The notes below the pieces were generated by a model. That model was not told where the DNA came from and ran no database searches. It saw only the letters and a program-made list of their open reading frames with translations. A stretch of 64,000 nt of DNA from Linyphia triangularis. Its lineage: Eukaryota > Arthropoda > Arachnida > Araneae > Linyphiidae. The stretch is taken from assembly GCA_963978545.1 (NCBI GenBank), contig OZ021724.1:30493933-30557932 (forward strand), in the 5' to 3' direction. Shown in pieces: positions 60,064 to 64,000 of the stretch. Position 1 is the first letter of the stretch. Each line of letters opens with the position of its first letter. Position numbers and translations under genes: made by a program.

Positions 60064-60954
60064 TATCTCATTTCCTATAAAGTGAGGACGCTGAAAATTT
60101 GTATTCATTATCTGAAATCCGTATATAGTGAAAAAAAATATTAAAAAAAAAAAAAATTGAATCATCACCTTTAATGAGGTTGAAAAGGCATAAAAGATTG
60201 CAAATGTGTAATCACAATATTCTATTTGTAAAAAAAAAAAGTATGACACAAAAAATGGCTGCAATTACAATGAAGTAAAATGTAAAAGTAAATTATCACA
60301 AACTCAGCTAATTTACCTTAAATGATAGAAAAAGTGTACAAAGTCCCAAATGTGCAATACCAAAAGCTAAACATGTGAAAATTTTTACCCATTATTTATT
60401 CCTGTACTGAAAAGACTAACTTGCCACTCTAAAATGATTCATCACAGTAAAAACTTCCATAAGTGGATTATTTTGAATTTTTATTTCCTATAAAGCCAAT
60501 GAGTATATTTATTTCAAAGCTGTGCACATTAAAACCAAGATATGAAAAAGTTGCGATTAAGATTAAAACAAACAATATTGAACAACAGTAACTTTTTCGT
60601 ATCTAAGTACTGTACTTAGTAATGAAGATAACAAACTAAGATTTACGGTTTTGAGTTCTATACTTCAAACATCAGATTTCAGTTTTAACTTTTACGTGTA
60701 TAAAAATCTTTTCTTTTGTCTTGTTTATTTAATAGTGCTTAAAAACAACATGAAAATTCACACAGTTCTATTCAAGATCACTCAAGCCGGGCATCAAAAA
60801 ATTCACAACCATTTTCAGATGCTCCCACTCAGATTCCACTTATAGAAATGAAATTGATAAAAATATATTGATTGTTAACTGCATTGTTACATCTTCAACA
60901 CTCCACAAAAAGTACAAAAATAAAATCTTTTATATTCTCTCAATAAAAATCTTA

Positions 60955-61250
60955 ATTCAAGTCGAAAGGACATTCTCATTCTATCTTTTTGAGATCATTT
61001 AGAAGAAAGCTGTCTCGTATCAAAAGCAAATTCTTGAAGGAATTGCAATACAAAAGAATTCCTTTCTTCGCCATTTACGTCGATAACAGGAGGTCGATGG
61101 TGTTCGAATCTATTTTTGTTCCCTTTCCTTTCGAAAATTTTTATATGATTTTAAGAAGGAATGGTTTTCTTCGTGTAACTATTTTGAACCTGAGTGCTGT
61201 AACCATAATGGGTAGAAAGGAGATGAAAGTTAAAATAACAGATAAATGTG
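60955..61250. pseudogene. Diverged second copy of the 25.56-25.85 kb segment
   Basis: It aligns by eye in the same orientation with about 25570-25850. Shared blocks are TTTAGAAGAAA, CTGTCTC, AATACAAAAGAAT, TCGATAACA, CTTTCGAA and CCTGAGTGCTGTAA. Read on the minus strand, the end of the 25.7 kb ORF is still visible (RKEREQK then stop), but upstream it is broken by stops and small indels. The plus-strand frame that happens to be open here (60989-61288) has no counterpart in the first copy, so I do not call it a gene. This is either a pseudogene exon or a dispersed repeat. Confidence 0.45.
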
Positions 61251-64000
61251 CTGCTGAATTTCATGAAAAGAAACTTGAAAGAATCTAATCAAAAGAATGA
61301 ATGAAGCAGAAGGTTTACTATTTTTTTCAATATCGTTGATATCCTGCGGTGGCTTTTACAGCCTTTGTCTTTTCTAATAGGATTGTATAATGTACAGATA
61401 AGATAATTCTGTTGAATGTATTTTTATCGGATTCATTTTGAATAGATTAGTAAGTAAATTTTTAATTTTTAAGAAAATAAAAACCCAATTAATGAAAAGG
61501 TATCGTAAGTGCATTTATTATTATTATTTCATTTTGGCGGAACACTTTTCAATCTACATTAATACGCCATTCTTAAATTGTTATTTCTGAAAGTATTATT
61601 TGAATGTATGGATATTTTTCAGCAAGAGAGATTTTTATTTCAATAAATAAAGCAATTAAAAAAAAATATTTTGGGCATCGTGTAACTTAGAGTTCGTTCT
61701 ATTTTAATATTCAATTTAATACTACTTTTATTCCAAATAGCTACTTAGCATTTTTTTAGGAACCTATTTCATTAACAGTTAAAAAGACAATTGAAATATC
61801 TTAAAAGCTGTGCCCCCTTCATATTTATTGTTATAGTTTAAAGTATTTTCTAAAAGAGGAAAAGTGTGGGTTTATATAATTTCTCATTTATGTTAAATTA
61901 AACTGTTTGTACTTGAAATCCATCAGAATTTATATTTGAACACAAGATTTTTCAGGAAATGTAATGTTAGTTTTACATTGTAAAGCTAATAAAGATTTAT
62001 CTTTTAAATGAAAATAGAACATTAAAATTCTTTAACTATTTAAATATACATTTTGAAAAGAAAAATTAAATTATCAACCGCATTATGGTTGGTTGCATTA
62101 ATTTTTTTCTTTTACAAGATCTACTCGAAGGCTACTCCACGAACTGTTCTACTGCAACGAAACATCATAACTACACATGGATTATGTAAGGTTTCTGAAT
62201 TAATAACGTGTTTACAGCTGTTTATTGTTCTAGATACCAGCCACGGGACATTAAAAATATAAAAAACGGCTTTTGTAGTTTTTTAAACATTGTTGCACGA
62301 GATAGTATTTTAAAAAGTATTGAAATGGGTTTTGGTTGTTTCTAGTTAGTTTTCGAAAAATAAACTGAAATGGCGGTTTGTTGGTAACCGGATGTGTTTT
62401 TTATATTCTTTCTAACATAAACAAAAGGCAGCGACTGACAGATTACTATAAGTAATCCAAAACTCAAAGGCAGACTCCTTTCTTTAAGGATGTCGTTCAA
62501 ATAAATATATAATAAATAAGTTATTATACATAATAATTAAGTTATATATATAGATTGACACCACAAATTGTCATTAGATATTCATACGTATTTTTGTGTC
62601 GTATTTATTTCGATATTTTGAATGATGATACTCCCATTTTATATGCAAAGTATAGTCACACCAAAAATGAAGAAGTTTTCACACTTTCCCAAGTTTTTGA
62701 TGAATTAATTGAATTTATTCACAACTCTCCCTGGTCTTTATTTTTAGCTCAATCCTCTATTCTAGTCCGATGACACGCAAAGCTTCAACTTAAATGTCTT
62801 CCAAAATTCTGCGATGGTACACACTGGGTAAACACGGGATACTGTTACATCGTACTCTTAACTGATAAAATAAATATGCTTTAAAACTTTCACAAATTCT
62901 GCAAGTAGTTAATGGATAACACCTGTCTTATGCATTACATGGGGAAATTTATTACATTTTGTCAGCCTTCTTCATTGCCATTAATATTGTAGTACTCGAC
63001 AAATCAATATTTGAACTATTTTATATCAGTTCTTGACGGTTTGTCAATAAATATACTATATTTATCACATATAACTGATATTTATTTTTGGAATTTTATG
63101 TGCATGGTGTACATAGATAGAAATTTAGTATCAGTTCAATATTTATTTTATAAGAAATATATAATGTCATGTTTATCAGAGAACGTGCTTGAATGCTTTC
63201 AGAAATTTGTATGCCCGATGAAAAATGAAAAACAAGAAAATAATTTTCTAATACACATTAATTTTAAAATGAATACTCATCTTTGCATTATTTGATAGTA
63301 TAATATTGATATTTCAAAAATTAATGTATTCTTCTAAGAAATATAGAAAAGAAGGCATACATTCAAGCTAAGTAATATAAAGTACACTTTTGTTGGTTTC
63401 AAAAGTGCCAAAATATGATATAATATTTGAGAAACTATTTGAAAAGTTTATGATGCTTTGACTTGCCAAAGGGTATATCAATATGGAACATATATAGTTC
63501 GTTCTTTGTACCAAACCTATGAAGACTGCATTAAGCCACTGGAGATGAATACATTGAAAGTTTCACTCTATAGGCTAAATACTATAACAATTATGTGACA
63601 ATTTTTAATTTTTTTTAAAGTTGCCTCATGAATAGAAAAACCTCCAAACTCTTTAGTATTTGAAATACATATTCCGTATATACGTATTTCAATTTGAAAA
63701 TATACCGACTTTTAGACTTATAAAAGCCGAATACTAGAAAGTTTCAACCCATGTACTTGAATTAATGCACTTCCTGTAACTAGTTTTTAAACATGAAAAC
63801 TTATTAGAAGCCGCTATTCTTCTAGTTTATTCTCAGTACTATGTATTAATAACAATTACTAAAACAAGTATATATAGTTCTGAATTTTTTTCACCGGAAA
63901 TAATAACACAGGTGGGGAAATATATTTACCTTGTTCTCCTACAAGAAATCTAAAATGATTTCGGAATTAGCAGCAATTCGCTATCAGTTCACGCAAGAGC
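61251..64000. other. Upstream neuroligin intron or flank
   Basis: AT-rich, with no exon recognised. The preceding neuroligin exon must end with one base of a split codon to match 59721. A microexon-like arrangement on the minus strand at about 63920-63945 is discussed under findings. Confidence 0.4.
62225..62310 (+). repeat. ACGGGACAT site at the right end of the window
   Basis: CAGCCACGGGACATTAAAAA carries the motif at 62243-62251. A variant TTGCACGAGATAG follows at about 62292, like the GATGCACGAGAGATTTTG variant at 22957. It is probably another decayed member of the family. Confidence 0.35.

Noticed and set aside
60989..61288. Plus-strand frame of 99 codons
   Set aside because: The homologous segment at 25.6-25.85 kb is not open in this frame, so the frame is chance in a diverged repeat copy.

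Overview
The window looks like AT-rich, intron- and repeat-dominated DNA from an animal nuclear genome. Most of it is intron or intergenic sequence full of microsatellites, homopolymer runs, MITEs and tRNA-derived SINEs. There are no operons, ribosome binding sites or dense bacterial-type genes. I lean to an arthropod, possibly a chelicerate such as a spider, but that rests on general character and not on a diagnostic marker.

Only one gene is recognised with confidence: a neuroligin (postsynaptic adhesion protein) on the minus strand in the right part of the window. One exon (59279-59721) holds the end of the esterase-like domain, a glycosylated stalk and the single membrane helix. The next exon in transcription order (54553 down to about 54215) holds the cytoplasmic tail. 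Splice sites and reading phase agree between the two. The upstream exons must lie beyond the right edge or be too short to recognise. Whether the gene ends at 54215 or splices on is unresolved.

The 4.7 kb intron between these exons is unusual. It holds a 289-bp-period tandem duplication that copied the tail exon's acceptor and first codons, giving an alternative open reading frame of 56 codons. It also holds a fold-back element of about 850 bp with tRNA-like inner ends, and two SINEs in opposite orientation.

Layout. 0-6 kb: low-complexity AT-rich DNA, a 22-bp tandem repeat and a pogo-like MITE. 6-9 kb: a miRNA-like hairpin, a strand-biased dispersed motif and a threefold repeat. 10-17 kb: a mariner-type MITE, a minisatellite, a probable LTR and dispersed repeats. 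18-29 kb: long (TA)n tracts, a SINE with a perfect 14-bp target duplication, two tandem duplications, a MITE with long inverted termini and an unidentified minus-strand ORF. 29-45 kb: very AT-rich DNA with scattered repeat fragments. 45-53 kb: two SINEs, a 249-bp (ATGT)n array and a diverged copy of a 13 kb repeat. 54-60 kb: the neuroligin exons. 60-64 kb: intron or flank with a relic of the 25.7 kb ORF region.

Several pairs of diverged segments (5.9/39.6, 11.3/44.0, 13.0/52.3, 25.7/61.1 kb) recur in the same orientation and look like members of uncharacterised repeat families. All alignments were made by eye. No exciting new gene system was found; the best leads are the neuroligin alternative tail, the hairpin at 6.7 kb, the fold-back element and the dispersed ACGGGACAT motif.
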